From contig MU853182.1 of NCBI GenBank assembly GCA_033085395.1, positions 62,001 to 126,000 of the forward strand: a stretch of 64,000 nt of DNA. Reading direction: 5' to 3'. Position 1 is the stretch's first letter. The number at the start of each line of letters is the position of its first letter. The notes beneath the pieces were generated by a model. That model searched no databases. It had not been told where the DNA came from and was given only the letters and a program-made list of their open reading frames with translations. Source of the DNA: Xanthoparmelia taractica. Its lineage: Eukaryota; Ascomycota; Lecanoromycetes; Lecanorales; Parmeliaceae. Of the stretch, positions 8,896 through 20,876 are shown piece by piece. A program made the translations under genes and the position numbers.

Positions 8896-10170
8896 ATGGC
8901 AGATGCAGCAGCAGAGCTAGATGAAGGAGGCGTTCAAAGAGCCTTGAAGGATCTCTTCGCTGGCGCCGCTGGAGGAGTTGCTCAAGTATTGATCGGTCAG
9001 TAGTATATGGTTGCCTCTGATGGGTATTCGTCCTTTCATTTGGGCACTCTGTGTTTCTCTCGCCATCCTTTGCTGCAAATTTCGAAAATCAGTCTATCAA
9101 TGTCCTTTCCTTCGGTCTTTGGTACTCGGCGCAAAGAACAAGCCACCGCCATAGCGTAGCTGATACCTTGTTATCTATAGGACAGCCTTTTGGTAAGTAC
9201 CGCTTTATATGATCATATTCGCAGAGTTGTTGTTGAGTCACAACCGCCAGATATCGTCAAAGTTCGCCTTCAAACTACCACCAGATATTCCAGCGCTCTA
9301 GATGGTGCCACCCAGATCTTCAAGAATGAAGGTCCCGCAGCGTTCTACAAGGTACGGTTCATTTCAACTCAGGAAACCAAGTTATGCAATCTGCTCATCA
9401 TCCTTGAACATTTCATAGGGGACATTAACACCCCTCATCGGCATCGGCGCCTGCGTATCCGTCCAATTCGGCGCCTTCCACTACGCCCGCCGACAATTCG
9501 AACAATCCAACAGCGCCACCAACCCCACCAACCCCACCCTCTCATACGCCCAATACTACCTCTCCGGCGCCTTCGCCGGCGTCGCCAACTCCATCATCTC
9601 CGGCCCCATCGAACACGTCCGCATCCGCCTGCAAACCCAACCGCACGGAGCCCAGCGCCTGTACGCCGGCCCCATCGACTGCGTTCGCAAACTCTCGGCG
9701 CACGAGGGTGTGCTGGCGGGTTTGTATCGCGGAGAGGCGGTGACGATTTTGAGGGAGGCGCAGGCGTACGGCGTCTGGTTTCTTGCGTTCGAGTATATGA
9801 TGAATGCTGACGCCGCGCGCAATAACATCAAGCGCGATGAGATTAGTCAGGTCAAAGTGGCGACATATGGGGGTTTGGCGGGAGAGGCGCTGTGGTTGTC
9901 GAGTTATCCGTTTGATGTCGTGAAGAGTAAGATGCAGAGTGATGGGTTTGGGGCGGATAGGAAGTACAGTAGTATGAGGGATTGTTTTGCGCAGACGTGG
10001 AGAGGAGAGGGGATGAGGGGGTTTTGGAAGGGGATTGGGCCGACATTGTTGAGGGCGATGCCTGTTAGTGCTGGGACTTTTGCTGTGTGAGTAACCTCTT
10101 CTTCTGGCTTACGAGGGTTTATGCTGATAAGTTGAGCAGCGTGGAAGCGACAATGAGATTGATGAAGTAG
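8896..10170 (+). CDS. Mitochondrial carrier family protein, YMC1-like
   Basis: Five exons: 8896-8995, 9181-9192 (a 12-nt micro-exon), 9251-9351, 9419-10086 and 10140-10170; 303 residues, the normal carrier size. All three solute-carrier signatures are present: QPFDIVKVRLQ, GPIEHVRIRLQ and YPFDVVKSKMQ, each followed by the expected amphipathic helix. The segment QFGAFHYARRQFE after the first repeat resembles yeast Ymc1/Ymc2 rather than the carnitine carrier proper. These inner-membrane carriers are linked to glycine and glutamate or organic-acid transport. The exact substrate cannot be read from sequence. The micro-exon encodes only the G-QPF-D junction of the first signature, and skipping it would destroy the motif. 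Its 3' end lies 13 bp from the stop codon of the convergent uS2m gene. Confidence 0.88.
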
Positions 10171-10183
10171 ATGTAAAAGCAGC

Positions 10184-11380
10184 TTAGCTACCTCTAATGT
10201 CGTCCGCACTCCCTCCCGTTCTTGCCCCTTGTGTGGATACCGAAGGATCCGTCATCAGCTTATCAGGAGTATACGTAACCACCCCCTTCATTGCCAGCTC
10301 TTTCCTCCTCGCTTGGCCCTCCTGACCCGCCCTGCCTAAAACCCCAGCAATAACTTGCACACACCTCAGACTATCATCGTTCGCCGGAATCGGATAAGTG
10401 ACCCAGGTCGGATTAGCATCCGTATCGATTATACCAATTGTTGGAATAGTATTGAGTGCGCATTCGTGCAGCATGACCCAATTCTCCAACGGATTCAAGC
10501 AAACGACCAGATCTGGTTTGAGTACTTGGCGTTCCCGTAACTCTTCGTCATATCCTTTAATGTCCCGGTCCAGCTCGTCCACGACTTTCATCCTGCACTG
10601 CCCCAATATCTGATGCCCATTCGTAATACTGCCCGGCGTCCACCTCTCAAACAGATGGCATCCGCCGGCCAATTGTGCCGCTTTGACCACACATCTATCC
10701 TGGCCTGCCCTTGTGCCCACAAACAGTATCAATCCTCCCTTTTCAGCAACGCCAGAGACAACTCTGCACGCACGGCGAAGATGCGCAGCCGTTTGGTCTA
10801 GGGAAATGATATGTATGCCTTGCCGTATGCCAAAGATATAACGCGAATTCATAGGATTCCAATGGGAGGTCTTATGGCCAAGATGCGCTTGAGACGCGAG
10901 CAGCAGCTCGAGCGTTATATCCGACGGGAAAGGAGGGTGGGTGAGGAGCTCATGCGGTTTATAGTAATTTGGATCTATAGATGTCCCAAGGGGTTTTTGG
11001 CGAGCTTGATTGAATCTGTGGTGATGGTATCTTTCAGCCGTGCCATCTTCGAGGAGATTCTGGGTGGTGTGGGTGCGACTGTTGATTTGAGGGACGTATT
11101 GGACAGTCTCGTTCTCAACTTCTGATTCTATGGATTTGGTCTCTCGTAGAGAATTGTCTAATGATGCCTCGATTGAGTCAGTGGACGATTGGAGGGCGTC
11201 TATGTCGACCTTGGTGGACGATTGGGGGTTGTCTATGTCGACCTCGGTGGCTAGGGATCTTGTCCATGATCTTGTGGAACTTTTTGCTATCCGTCGGCCT
11301 ACGATACAGTCAGCCAATGAGGAAGGCTACTGGATATATGCCAACAAACCATGCCATAAGAACGTTCTTCTTAGTATCAT
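10184..11380 (-). CDS. MRP4: Mitochondrial small-subunit ribosomal protein uS2m
   Basis: Two exons: 11380-11350 and 11298-10184; 381 residues. The start MILRRTFLWHG is proposed because the long reading frame has a stop just upstream of residue GRRIAKSS. A 51-nt intron (gtttgt...cgtag, branch gctgac) restores frame. The N terminus is Arg/Ser-rich without acidic residues up to RSLATE, as expected for a matrix presequence. The uS2 core runs from about residue 125 to 340: LLASQAHLGHKTSHWNP, then IFGIRQGIHIISLDQT and the near-universal IPTIGIIDTDANP. It is a structural component of the mitoribosomal small subunit. The gene is divergent to COG3, with 154 bp between starts. Confidence 0.9.
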
Positions 11381-11534
11381 TGTTGGTAGGAAGGGGAATA
11401 TCCAACGGAGCGGCGCGGAGAGCTTCAAAAAAACGGTCTCGGCAAAGTTGCCCGTTCGAGATTCGATGTGTGCCACAAAGTCTGAGGGTCCTCCTACAGC
11501 ACTTATAGAGCGTTCAATCCTTACCCATTCAGCT

Positions 11535-14314
11535 ATGTACGATGACGCCTCACTCTATTACTCGTTCAATCCGAGCTCACAGCCTCAGCAAGAGAACTCC
11601 CAATTGCCTAAGCATAAAAGGAAACAATCCGTTTTGGAGAGACCCAGTGTAAGCCTAGTATTTCAGCTTGCAACGGATTGCTTTCTGATGTTCTATGCAG
11701 GAAGACATCCAGGCTGACAGTGGTCGATTAGATCGCCTCGTAGACGTGCCCGAGGCCCCTCAGCAGGTCGCTGGACCGCCAGAAGCAACGCTGTCCCGTC
11801 GGGCACAATCTTACAGCGATTTCCATGATGCGGTAAAGGCTGTATTGGGTCAGGATGTTGCTTCTAAAGGGTGTGGAAAGGAGACATCAAAGGACGATAA
11901 GAAAATCGAGGAGAGTGACATCACGTCGGAGCTAGACTTCGCTACATGGTACAATGGCTTGGAGCACGAGTTGCTCGACTCCAGTCATGATGAATACGCG
12001 TCAGCCACTTCTGGGCAGAGTCAGAGAAAAGTATGCTAAGGATGTCTACAGGAATTACCAGAATCAACTGGAACTATCGCAGTCGCACCTGGACACATTA
12101 CTATCCGATACTTCGTCGGCCCTTGATTTATTAGCTTCGTTGACCAGTTCGTTTAAAGAAGTTGAAGCACAGACTACTATTTTTCAAAGACAGTGTGCAG
12201 GATTGCAGGACGAGCAGGCTAGAATAACAAAGCTTGCTGACAATCTCGACCATAATCTCAAGTACTATAATTATCTGGAGCCTGTCACGAGACGACTGAA
12301 CGCACCAGGAGCAGGCAATTTTGTGAGGAGCAAGGAGTTTTCTGAGATGCTGGCTCGGCTTGATGACTGTTTGGAGTACATGGCGGCTCACGTAAGGGAT
12401 TGTTCTAAAAGTAAATGACTGGTATGGACTTGGCTCACTATATTAGCCAAAACAACGAGAGGCAGCCATCTACCAGTCGCGCTACCGTTTGCTGATGACA
12501 AGAGGCTTAACTTTGATTCGTGTCCACTTCGTCGGTGCTTTGCGAGAGATTGCCTCTGATGTCTCGAGACGGATCGCCGATCGCCAGTTGAACGATACGA
12601 CGAATTCGGCACTTCTGTACGCGAAGTTCCGAGTTGGTGCATCGGAGCTTAAGGAGGTCGCCCAGGAAATTCGAAAGCGAGCGGTTGTCCCAGTTGGAGC
12701 TGAACCTGGAGCAGAAGCAGAGTATCAAAGCTTAATGAATGAATTGTACACGAGCTACTCGGCCACTCGTGGTAGGCTCGTCATTCCGCTCGTCAGAAAG
12801 AAAATTGCAGATATTGCGTTGGCCCCAAGTACCTCGAAAGAGCTTGTATCCTTTGCTCGAAGCAGCATTGGCTATGTACGTGGAGTCTGCTCCGACGAAT
12901 ATGAGCTTTGGCGGGAATGGTTTGACGGACAAGATGGAATGTATGACTTTCTCGAATCTGTTTGCGAGCCGCTGTACGACAATTTACGACCAAGAATTAT
13001 TCACGAGACCCAACTCTTAAAATTGTGCGAGCTGTGCACTCTCTTGCAAACCAGGTATATGCATGATCAAGACGAAGAAGCCGAGCCTGTGGATACAAAC
13101 CAATTTGATTTCTCACTACTCATTCATACAGCGCTTGAAGATGCTCAGACTAGGCTTGTCTTTCGTGCTCAAGCTATCCTACGTGATGAGATCGAAAGAT
13201 TCAGGCCGAAGAAGGAGGATCTGGATTACCCGGCCCGTAATCGACAAGTCTCTCTATCTGGTACAAAATCACAACGTCCACGTGCCACATCTGGAAGAAA
13301 AGACTCAAATCCGGAGCCTACCACTCCGATGCCTAAGACCCCCATGGTTGTGGAAGAGGGAGACTCGCCGAACGGACGTTGGGGCTTCGACACTGAAGCA
13401 GCTTTCCAAGGCTGGTATCCTACTTTGAGGAAGGCAATTTGGCTCCTCAGTCGCATCTATCGGCTTGTCAATGTATGTGCCCCGTTTGCAGCTTTCATCT
13501 AAGATGCTGAATCTGACCGCAGTCCACCGTGTTTGATGATCTGGCGCATAACATAGTCCACCAAACCACCGTCTCTCTCAAGCACGCTTCTACACTCGTT
13601 ACCCAAAAGACACATAACACCTCAGCTGATGGTCGCCTGTTCCTCATCAAACATCTGTTGATCCTCAAGCAGCAAATAGTGGCCTTTGACATAGAGTACG
13701 TTACACCGGACATCTCCTTCGACTTCTCCGGTGTCACAAACACATTCTGGGAGCTCCGAGAAAGGGGCGGCCTCTTTGACCCCCGGAGCCTTTGGCGAAT
13801 AATGGGCGGTGGTCTCCTGCCAAAAGTCGTGGAAAACATGCTCGACGCCAAAGTTGAGCTTGACGGGAGTCTCAGGACAGTCATCAACGACCTTACGAGC
13901 GATTTCGCTTCGAGGATCACCAAGCCCGTCGATGCATCAGCCACTGCCAAAAAAGGCTTTGATGCAGTCCAGGTGGTCAATGTGATCCAAAAGGTCGCCG
14001 AGAAGGAGGTAACGGTTCTTCGCCGAAAATTGGACGAGTACTTGGACGATATTCGGACTAAGGAGACCCTTGTTGCAGCAGTGCAGGATCAGGTGATACA
14101 AAACTATGAAACGTTTTACGACATATACACTGCAGAGAAGAGATCGACCGGAAAGCAGGTTAGTAAAAAGGGAAAGGGAAGGGACGACGAAGCATGGGAT
14201 CCGGATATGTTTACCGAATGGGTTGAGAGTGTGTTCAAGGTCAGGCACATGGGTGCACTAGATGATGATGGAGGTAGCAGGAGTAGAAGTATAAGTCGCA
14301 GTGGAAGCATGTGA
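11535..14314 (+). CDS. COG3: Conserved oligomeric Golgi complex subunit 3
   Basis: Five exons: 11535-11648, 11701-11999, 12052-12391, 12447-13472 and 13523-14314; 856 residues. Similarity to Cog3/Sec34 starts at ATWYNGLEHELLDSSHDEY and continues through NYQNQLELSQSHLDTLLSD, the coiled-coil N-terminal tether region. The helical-rod C-terminal part follows (IHETQLLKLCELCTLL, then VFDDLAHNIVHQTTVSLKHA). The second intron has a weak donor (gtcagc) but a clear branch site, tgctaag. Using it is the only way to keep the reading frame and yields the family-typical DEYANYQNQ. COG3 is part of lobe A of the COG tethering complex in retrograde intra-Golgi traffic. The C-terminal 20 residues are a Ser/Arg tail. 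Confidence 0.9.
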
Positions 14315-16733
14315 AAGTAGTCACGTCACGGGAATGAAGATGGTACTCCCTTGATATCAATTAGCGACTTGACAAAAGCACTGTCACGGTTGAGTTGAAC
14401 CGCAACGCACGACCTCGCTATACAATAAATGCTTCTGCAAAAGATACCCACCACCACACAAACCCTAGGAACCATCATTCCAGCAAGCATCTGCTTCGCA
14501 CAGACTACTAAAAGGACCACGGACAGAAATTTTTGCAAAAAATTTGCGCAGCACTTACACCAAGCTAAACAACACTACTCATCAAAAACCCTGGCTCCAC
14601 CCCTCCCCCCCCAACCCACCCAATTCCTCTCAGGTATATAAACCACACGGCAGCCCATAAGCCAGCCGTTCATGGTGCAGGCACGAATACAGGTCTCGCA
14701 CTTCCCAACATCTTTTCAGCCGTCTACATACATACCTACTAATTAGCGGCACTTGACTAGCACAGGCACAGGCAGTGACGGATCAGCGTGAGGGGGACCG
14801 CTCACAAGTTGCAGGTGAAGGCCTTTCAAAGGCATCGGGCAAATTGGAAGGGGATGATGTGATCACTATTGGTGCTGTTTATCTGCGTTGGATATGATAA
14901 GGTAGGGAAGGTAAGCTAAGGTAAGCTAAGGACCACTTCCATATCTTGAAGTTTCCTCACGCACAGAATTCTAGTCTTTTTATCTTCTTCAAAAGTACAA
15001 ATTCCCGCCGTACCGGGACATAATGCGGCTAAGACTGCAATTGATCGACTTTAATCGCTTACAAGTGCGGGATGCTATGTTCGTACCAGAGGGAAGATGA
15101 AAAGGTGGTGGGGGGGGAAGGTTTTCCTGCCTGAAGCCGAAGGAATTTTTGCATAGTCAAGTGGGAGGATACGACGAGAAGAGTGATGCAGAGTTACCGC
15201 TATTGAACTACGATGACAGCCTGCAAACAACCCCGAAGATAGATAATGGCAGGTTAGCAGCTTGCTGCTCCTGAAGCCAAGCGTATGGGAGGGAAGCTTT
15301 CGAAGCAGCTGACTGGCCCAACGAGCTCCGGCAAGTACTTCTCGCTGAAATAAACTGTCGTCTTTCCTCATTGGAAGCTGTGACAGGCAGCAGAACAACC
15401 GGTGAGAATCTTTCTCTCTGGAGGCCTACAAGTTCTCATATCTGCATAGCGCACCGAGAGAAAGGAAGGTTCGATTGAGTTTATACTTTGCAATTCTGAG
15501 TAGTAATTGGGTGCATGGATCGAGGCGCTGACAACACAGTCCACAGGACAAATACAAGCAAGTCTAATCCATCGCCTTCTCGTTTGAAAACCGCCATGTC
15601 TTTAGCCTTCTCACCCGCCATCATGGCAAAGTGATTCAGCATCAATCATCCATCGTCTCAATGATCATGATATCGCTACTCAGCAGGCTATCCCAGTCCA
15701 TTGGAGCTCAAGTCTGTCCGGTTGCACAGTAGCCAATTCACGTCTTTTAGCTCCTTACCCACGTCTAGTCTCGGACTTTTGGGGAAACTTGCATACTCCG
15801 TCTCGAGCCCAAATCAGGCGTGACGACGGTGCTCGACCCGACAGAATTGGCTTTGCCCGGTATAGATCCAATGAGTCCACAAAAGCCGGGAAATGAGGCA
15901 GCAGCCATAGGGGTGGGAAGCTTATCACCCTCGCCGAAGGACCAGCGGCGGTAATTTTCTCAAGACGGATATGGAAGGGGGAAATGATGAGAATCAGACG
16001 CTCGCGACTCTCTCGTCAGCACGATCCAGTTCTTGTGCGGCGTCGAATGCGCTTGAGGAGGTCAAGCAGGAGATCAATGCCGGAAAGAGAGTGGAGGCGT
16101 TAGAGGATGGGGATTGGTAGTAACCAGTTTGTGTGCGTGATCCTACTTGACAAGGAGTTCCACGACCGTGAATCGTCCAATTTGCTTTCTCTTTGTCTCT
16201 GAAATACTGTTTGGACAGTAATAAGCTCATCCCAGTCCACATCATTTAGATTTCTTCGAACCCCCCACGTAGGCGAAATCGGTCTAAGGCACTAGCATTT
16301 ATCATCCCTAACTTGGTATTAGTGACCTTGTGCTTTACTTACTTTATACACATCTTCGGTTATGTTCCAATCAGTCTGGGAGGCTTGACAGCGATGAATG
16401 TCTTGCTGCCCCAAATTAAATCGGATCTTCTGCAATTCTAAAATGTCCATTGCCTAGAGATCAAGCAGCACTTATCAGGACAAACCACTCTCCTTCAGCT
16501 GAATACCTAATCGTGCGGTTAAAGCGGCAGACGCAGCGGAGTGGCCAAACGAACATGACATAGGACCGGCCCGAGAGGCAGCAAGCAAATCCTTTTAGAA
16601 GATGAAGGCTACCTGTAGCATGATGCAGAAGCGAGGTCAAGGGCGATCGAATTGCTGAAGAACCGCAGCACAAAGAATTCTGTAAAACTCTCGACTGACA
16701 GTCATCTTGATACACCATGGACTGCGCAAACAT
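14315..16733. other. 2.4-kb gene-poor stretch
   Basis: No gene I can defend. Noted: a TATATAAA at about 14634-14641 with no convincing gene after it; a tandem AGGTAAGCTA repeat at about 14910-14930; and weak coding-like segments at 15830-15950 and 15971-16123. The last is a 50-codon ATG-initiated frame ending ALEEVKQEINAGKRVEALED-GDW. It has coding-like composition but no recognisable family. Confidence 0.35.
15971..16123 (+). pseudogene. Possible C-terminal coding remnant (50 codons)
   Basis: ATG at 15971 to TAG at 16121-16123. The last 25 codons (ALEEVKQEINAGKRVEAL and following) have an amphipathic, charged composition like the cytosolic tail of a larger protein. An upstream frame around 15850-15953 ending with a possible donor (CGG CG|gtaatt) may belong to the same gene. 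I do not recognise the family. It could also be chance. Confidence 0.2.
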
Positions 16734-18093
16734 TCATGGAGCAAGATTGACTAGATCTTCGATGAGGAAGGGATTCTCAAAGCCACTCTGCGCAGGGAAA
16801 TAGTCTGAGAAGAAATCTGTCCACCACGACGCGTCTGATAAACCACCATTGTTGCTGACAGCGTCGAAGCTGCAGTTGCCGTTGACAAAATTGAGATCGT
16901 CTGCATCCTGTGTTAGGACATTCAAACCACCGGCATTTCTTGCAATCGATGTAGCAGGCATGGTTCTTAATTGGGGTTCTTGTTGCAAAGAGATTGCAGG
17001 TGAGACCACCGACTGAGAGCCGTCACCCGCACTGTTGGATTGTCTGTAAGCCCAAATTGCATCGATGCTTTGACGATCTTCCAGTGGCCAAGCCAAGGGA
17101 TTGCCTTCGTGAGGACCGGCCTTGTTCTCCTCGTCATGGCGAGCATGGTGCTTGGACGGCTGCTGCTTTGCTGCCCCCTCAAGTAGCGAAGACAACAGCC
17201 GCATGCCACGCACGGCTAATGTGCTATCCTCGTACCTCTTGAGAAAAGCGACAGCCTGATCAACCAACCTCTTGTGCTCAGCGAATTCAGGCTCATCCCT
17301 CGAACGATGGAGTATATCGAGACAAAGGGTAATACCTGCACCAACAATATGGGCCTACCAAAATCGTTAACAAAACCTAGGGGCACTGCTCCCACTTGCG
17401 AGTAAGTTCTGAGATTGCCATATTGTGACCTTACCTGGACGTGCCAGAACGCTGGCCTTTCGACATCAGCGGTTGCAACATCAGCTTCGCGTATAATAGT
17501 CTTTGACGCCGCGATAGAAGCCCATCGGGTGTCTGTGTATCGGGAATCTGTGAAGCTTTTCCCTAGAAAGCTACGATGGATCATTATGGTCTTATGCGCT
17601 TGGACGATACTTGCGACGCCCTTGGCCCACCGAACCCATTGCGGTCCGGGTGCCTTGGGGTTACCAGTAAAGATGAGGTGAGGCGTCGATTGTGTATCGA
17701 GTGCTCTCATTCTCGAATCATATTTCAAAATTTGGTCGTATTTTTCTTCTAGATCAGACAAGGCGGTAATTGAATCATGAAAAGTCGGCCATTAGCGACG
17801 CAATATCATATAGTAGATTTGTTGAGTCTGTTGCAATGGGAGTCTGAACTCCGCCAGTACCATGCTTTCATCATCGATCCTACGAGGTTTGCTGGTTGTG
17901 AAATGCTATTGGCGCTATTCCTACTGTCCTGGGGGCGGGCAACACACTGATCAGCCTCATTGGCTTCCAATGTGACGACATTCTGTCCGCAAGGATCATA
18001 ATACCCGAGGGCAAGCTGAAGGCCATCAGTGACCCGCACTTGTTCCGGGTAGGCAACGGTGCAGGGCTTTTTCCCGGTGTGGAAGTACATATC
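16734..18093 (-). pseudogene. Fungal transcription-factor remnant: C-terminal half only, no Zn2Cys6 domain
   Basis: Three coding segments are visible. The first, 18093 to about 17940, begins MYFHTGKKPCTVAYPEQV. The second is about 17780-17435, with ITALSDLEEKYDQIL and later IMIHRSFLGKSFTD. The third, 17354-16734, begins AHIVGAGITLCLDILHRS and contains TLAVRGMRLLSSLL. A canonical intron (17355-17434, gtaagg...tag) joins the last two. These are typical of the C-terminal half of fungal Zn2Cys6 regulators. The last 130 residues are low-complexity and acidic, plausible as an activation domain. Upstream of 18093 there is no cysteine cluster on either strand. The join between the first two segments has an in-frame TAA with no good acceptor. 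I read it as a truncated gene or pseudogene. Its missing DNA-binding half is the kind of fragment present at 128-540, though no link is proven. Confidence 0.6.
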
Positions 18094-19025
18094 CTTTATC
18101 CATGATTAGGAACCGGAAGGAAGACTCAGCAATTAGAGCTTTGACAGGTCTGCGTCCTCTTATCTTCAAGGTCGAGACTCTCTTCTCTCCAAACATTAAT
18201 GATCTTCTAGATCTCGCCTGTGCCAGAGGTCATATTTCCAGCGCTTCAGTCCGCTCGGCTGGAATGATTGCTGCGCTCCAGCAAGCCAGCCATTGCTGGC
18301 CTTAGGGCCGCGATAATCGGCCCATATAGCTAGTGAGGCAGCCTTAGGATGTCTGGGAATTCATTTAGAGGAGGCAGGAGTATGTAGATGTATAAGTTGC
18401 TGTGAAAGCATAGAAGAGAAGTAATTGATTGGCGCTCCTCTTTATAATCATTAGTAGCGATCTAATAAGGATAGTCGGTTACTTTGCCATCAGCATTGAC
18501 CGTAATTCACATGGATAATATGGATGGATTACCGTTGATTCCCTCGTTCTGTTGGAGCGTGGGGGTTTCCCGAATCGCGCTCCAACCTCCGCTCACCGCC
18601 GATGATCCCAGCCCTATGCGGCGTGTTTCAGCCTCGGGGTGCTTCCGCATGTACTTCTACTTCTACGAGTACTTGTACCTCAACATATATTACCTTGCAA
18701 CAGATTGGCACACTTGCATTCTTATCATTGTACGTATCTATTGATCGTCTTTCAGCCTCGTCCTCTTTTCACAACATCATTCCAGGACGAATCCTAATTC
18801 AATCCCAACCCTATCCCCTTTCCAAGCCTTACCCTTCCGGCGCCCTCCCCGAGCTCCTCGCCAGTGTCCCACCTGAGCGACCGAGGGCCCCGAGGTATTT
18901 CAAGATCGTTCATTTACTGAGCCGTATCCCGGCGTCTGAGCCCGAAAGTCTATTCCTACTCAGCCAATTCAATCGCCTTTATCTAACCAGACTACCTTCC
19001 TCGAGTCTCCGTGCCTCCCTCCACA
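18094..19025. other. Upstream region of the CaM kinase gene
   Basis: 932 bp with no supported gene. From about 18740 to 19020 the plus strand is pyrimidine-rich, as in many fungal leader regions. It probably contains the 5' UTR of the kinase at 19026. Confidence 0.35.
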
Positions 19026-20395
19026 ATGGCCGCTCAACAGCCCCAAATCCAGCCATGCAGGTATAAGACTGGGAAGACTTTAGGCGCGGGGAGCTACTCG
19101 GTGGTGAAGGAATGTGTGCACATAGACACCGGAAGATACTATGCCGCTAAGGTTATCAACAAGAGGATGATGGCGGGCCGGGAGCATATGGTACAGGCCT
19201 ATCATTGGACCATGGACTCGGCGACCACCAAAGCTGATGGCGGCTGTGATAGGTTCGGAACGAGATCGCAGTTTTAAAGAAGGTGTCAATGGGCCATCAG
19301 AACATATTAACCCTGGTGGACTACTTCGAGACCATGAACAATTGTTTGTCTTTCGGGGATGCTTCCGGTCAATTCACTCCGAAACCCTTACTGACGATCC
19401 CATAGTATACCTAGTAACTGATTTGGCCCTCGGCGGTGAACTATTCGACCGAATATGTCGAAAAGGGAGCTACTACGAATCCGACGCTGCAGACCTCATC
19501 CGTGCAACTCTCTCCGCTGTCGCCTATCTCCATGACCACGGGATTGTACACCGTGACTTAAAACCCGAGAACCTTCTATTTCGAACACCAGAAGACAATG
19601 CAGATTTGCTAATAGCAGATTTCGGTCTTTCGAGAATAATGGACGAAGAAGCGTTTCACGTTCTTACAACCACATGCGGTACACCGGGCTACATGGCGCC
19701 TGAAATTTTCAAAAAGACCGGTCACGGGAAACCAGTGTTTGTCCCCATCAGTCTTCATCCTTTCCGCCTCTAATGCTCGCTTTAGAGACGTCTGGGCAAT
19801 TGGCGTGATAACCTACTTTCTCCTCTGCGGCTACACCCCCTTCGACCGGGACTCCAATCTTGAAGAAATGCAAGCCATCTTGGTCGCCGACTACTCCTTC
19901 ACTCCCCTCGAATACTGGCGCTCTGTCTCCCTCTCCGCACGTGAGTTTATCAAACGCTGTCTGACAATCGACCCCCAACAACGAATGACAGCACACGAAG
20001 CGCTATATCACCCTTTCGTTGATGAGATGGCGAGACAACAACGAGGAGAAGGTGCGAAGGGTGGAGGCGATTTGTTACCCGTGATTAAGAAGAATTTCAA
20101 TGCGCGGAGGACATTACACGCGGCCATCGATACGATAAGGGCTATTAACAAGCTGCGGGAAGGAGGTGCGGCGGGGTTGATGGAGGGGGCTATGAGTCAA
20201 CAGCCGAAGGTCAAGCAACAAGAAAATGGGAACGAGGCGAATTTGGCAGGCCAGCGCAGTGATAGGATGGAGATTGACAGTCGAGGAAATGCGAGGGGCC
20301 AGACGGAGGAGCAAATTAGGGAACAGCAAAGACGGGTTGAGGAGACGAGTCGAGGTTTGTGGGACGGTGACGCACTTAAATGGAGGCACACGTGA
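19026..20395 (+). CDS. Calcium/calmodulin-dependent protein kinase, type I
   Basis: Four exons: 19026-19190, 19253-19343, 19406-19736 and 19786-20395; 398 residues. The N lobe has the glycine loop LGAGSYSVVKE and the catalytic lysine in YAAKVINK. The catalytic loop is HRDLKPEN, the metal site is DFG in IADFGLSR, and an APE motif closes the activation segment after TTTCGTPGYM. After the kinase domain, residues about 300-325 (FNARRTLHAAIDTIRAINKL) form a basic amphipathic helix that fits an autoinhibitory and calmodulin-binding segment. Aspergillus and Neurospora orthologues act in calcium signalling during growth, cell cycle and stress. All introns lie at phase-consistent sites within conserved kinase blocks. 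The last 75 residues are Gln/Glu/Arg-rich and unconserved. Confidence 0.92.
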
Positions 20396-20876
20396 TTGAA
20401 AAGGCAATCAAGTTTCTGTAAGCGTCATTCAGAGTATCTTTACTCTCTTGGTCTTGATAGCAAGCTTGGGGCAAAGGGGGAACCACATGCTGTAAAGATC
20501 AGCGAGGACATGGTAGAATATACAATGAATTGATAGCCTTCTGAATGTCTTTCATTATCCTGTAGGAGACCATGACCGATATACTACAGTATCCACTTGA
20601 TTTCTCGTAGGCTTAAAGCGGCTAATAGCAAAAAGGAGATATCTCCTAAGGCAAGCGCCGGAGATGTCCTGGTCTCAGGCATCACACAACCAGCCACCAT
20701 GATGCCTCTTTCTCAGCCCTTCCATCATCCTCCCTTTTCCTCACCTCCACTATCTTCCACGCACTCATTGCTGGCTAAATCCGCCATGCATATAGGACCA
20801 ACATGATTTGACGTCCTCAATTCCCTTTGTACCACAGTACACCTAGCCGGCAGTCTATCCAGCTGGTCGTCACGCA
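20396..20876. other. Intergenic between CaMK and AMMECR1 genes
   Basis: 481 bp. Nothing recognised beyond a short pyrimidine-rich run near 20700-20760 ahead of the next start. Confidence 0.3.

Noticed and set aside
9190..9810. 206-codon plus-strand frame
   Set aside because: Runs from an intron of the carrier gene into exon 4 in the wrong frame; the Arg/His-rich sequence is a frame-shifted reading.
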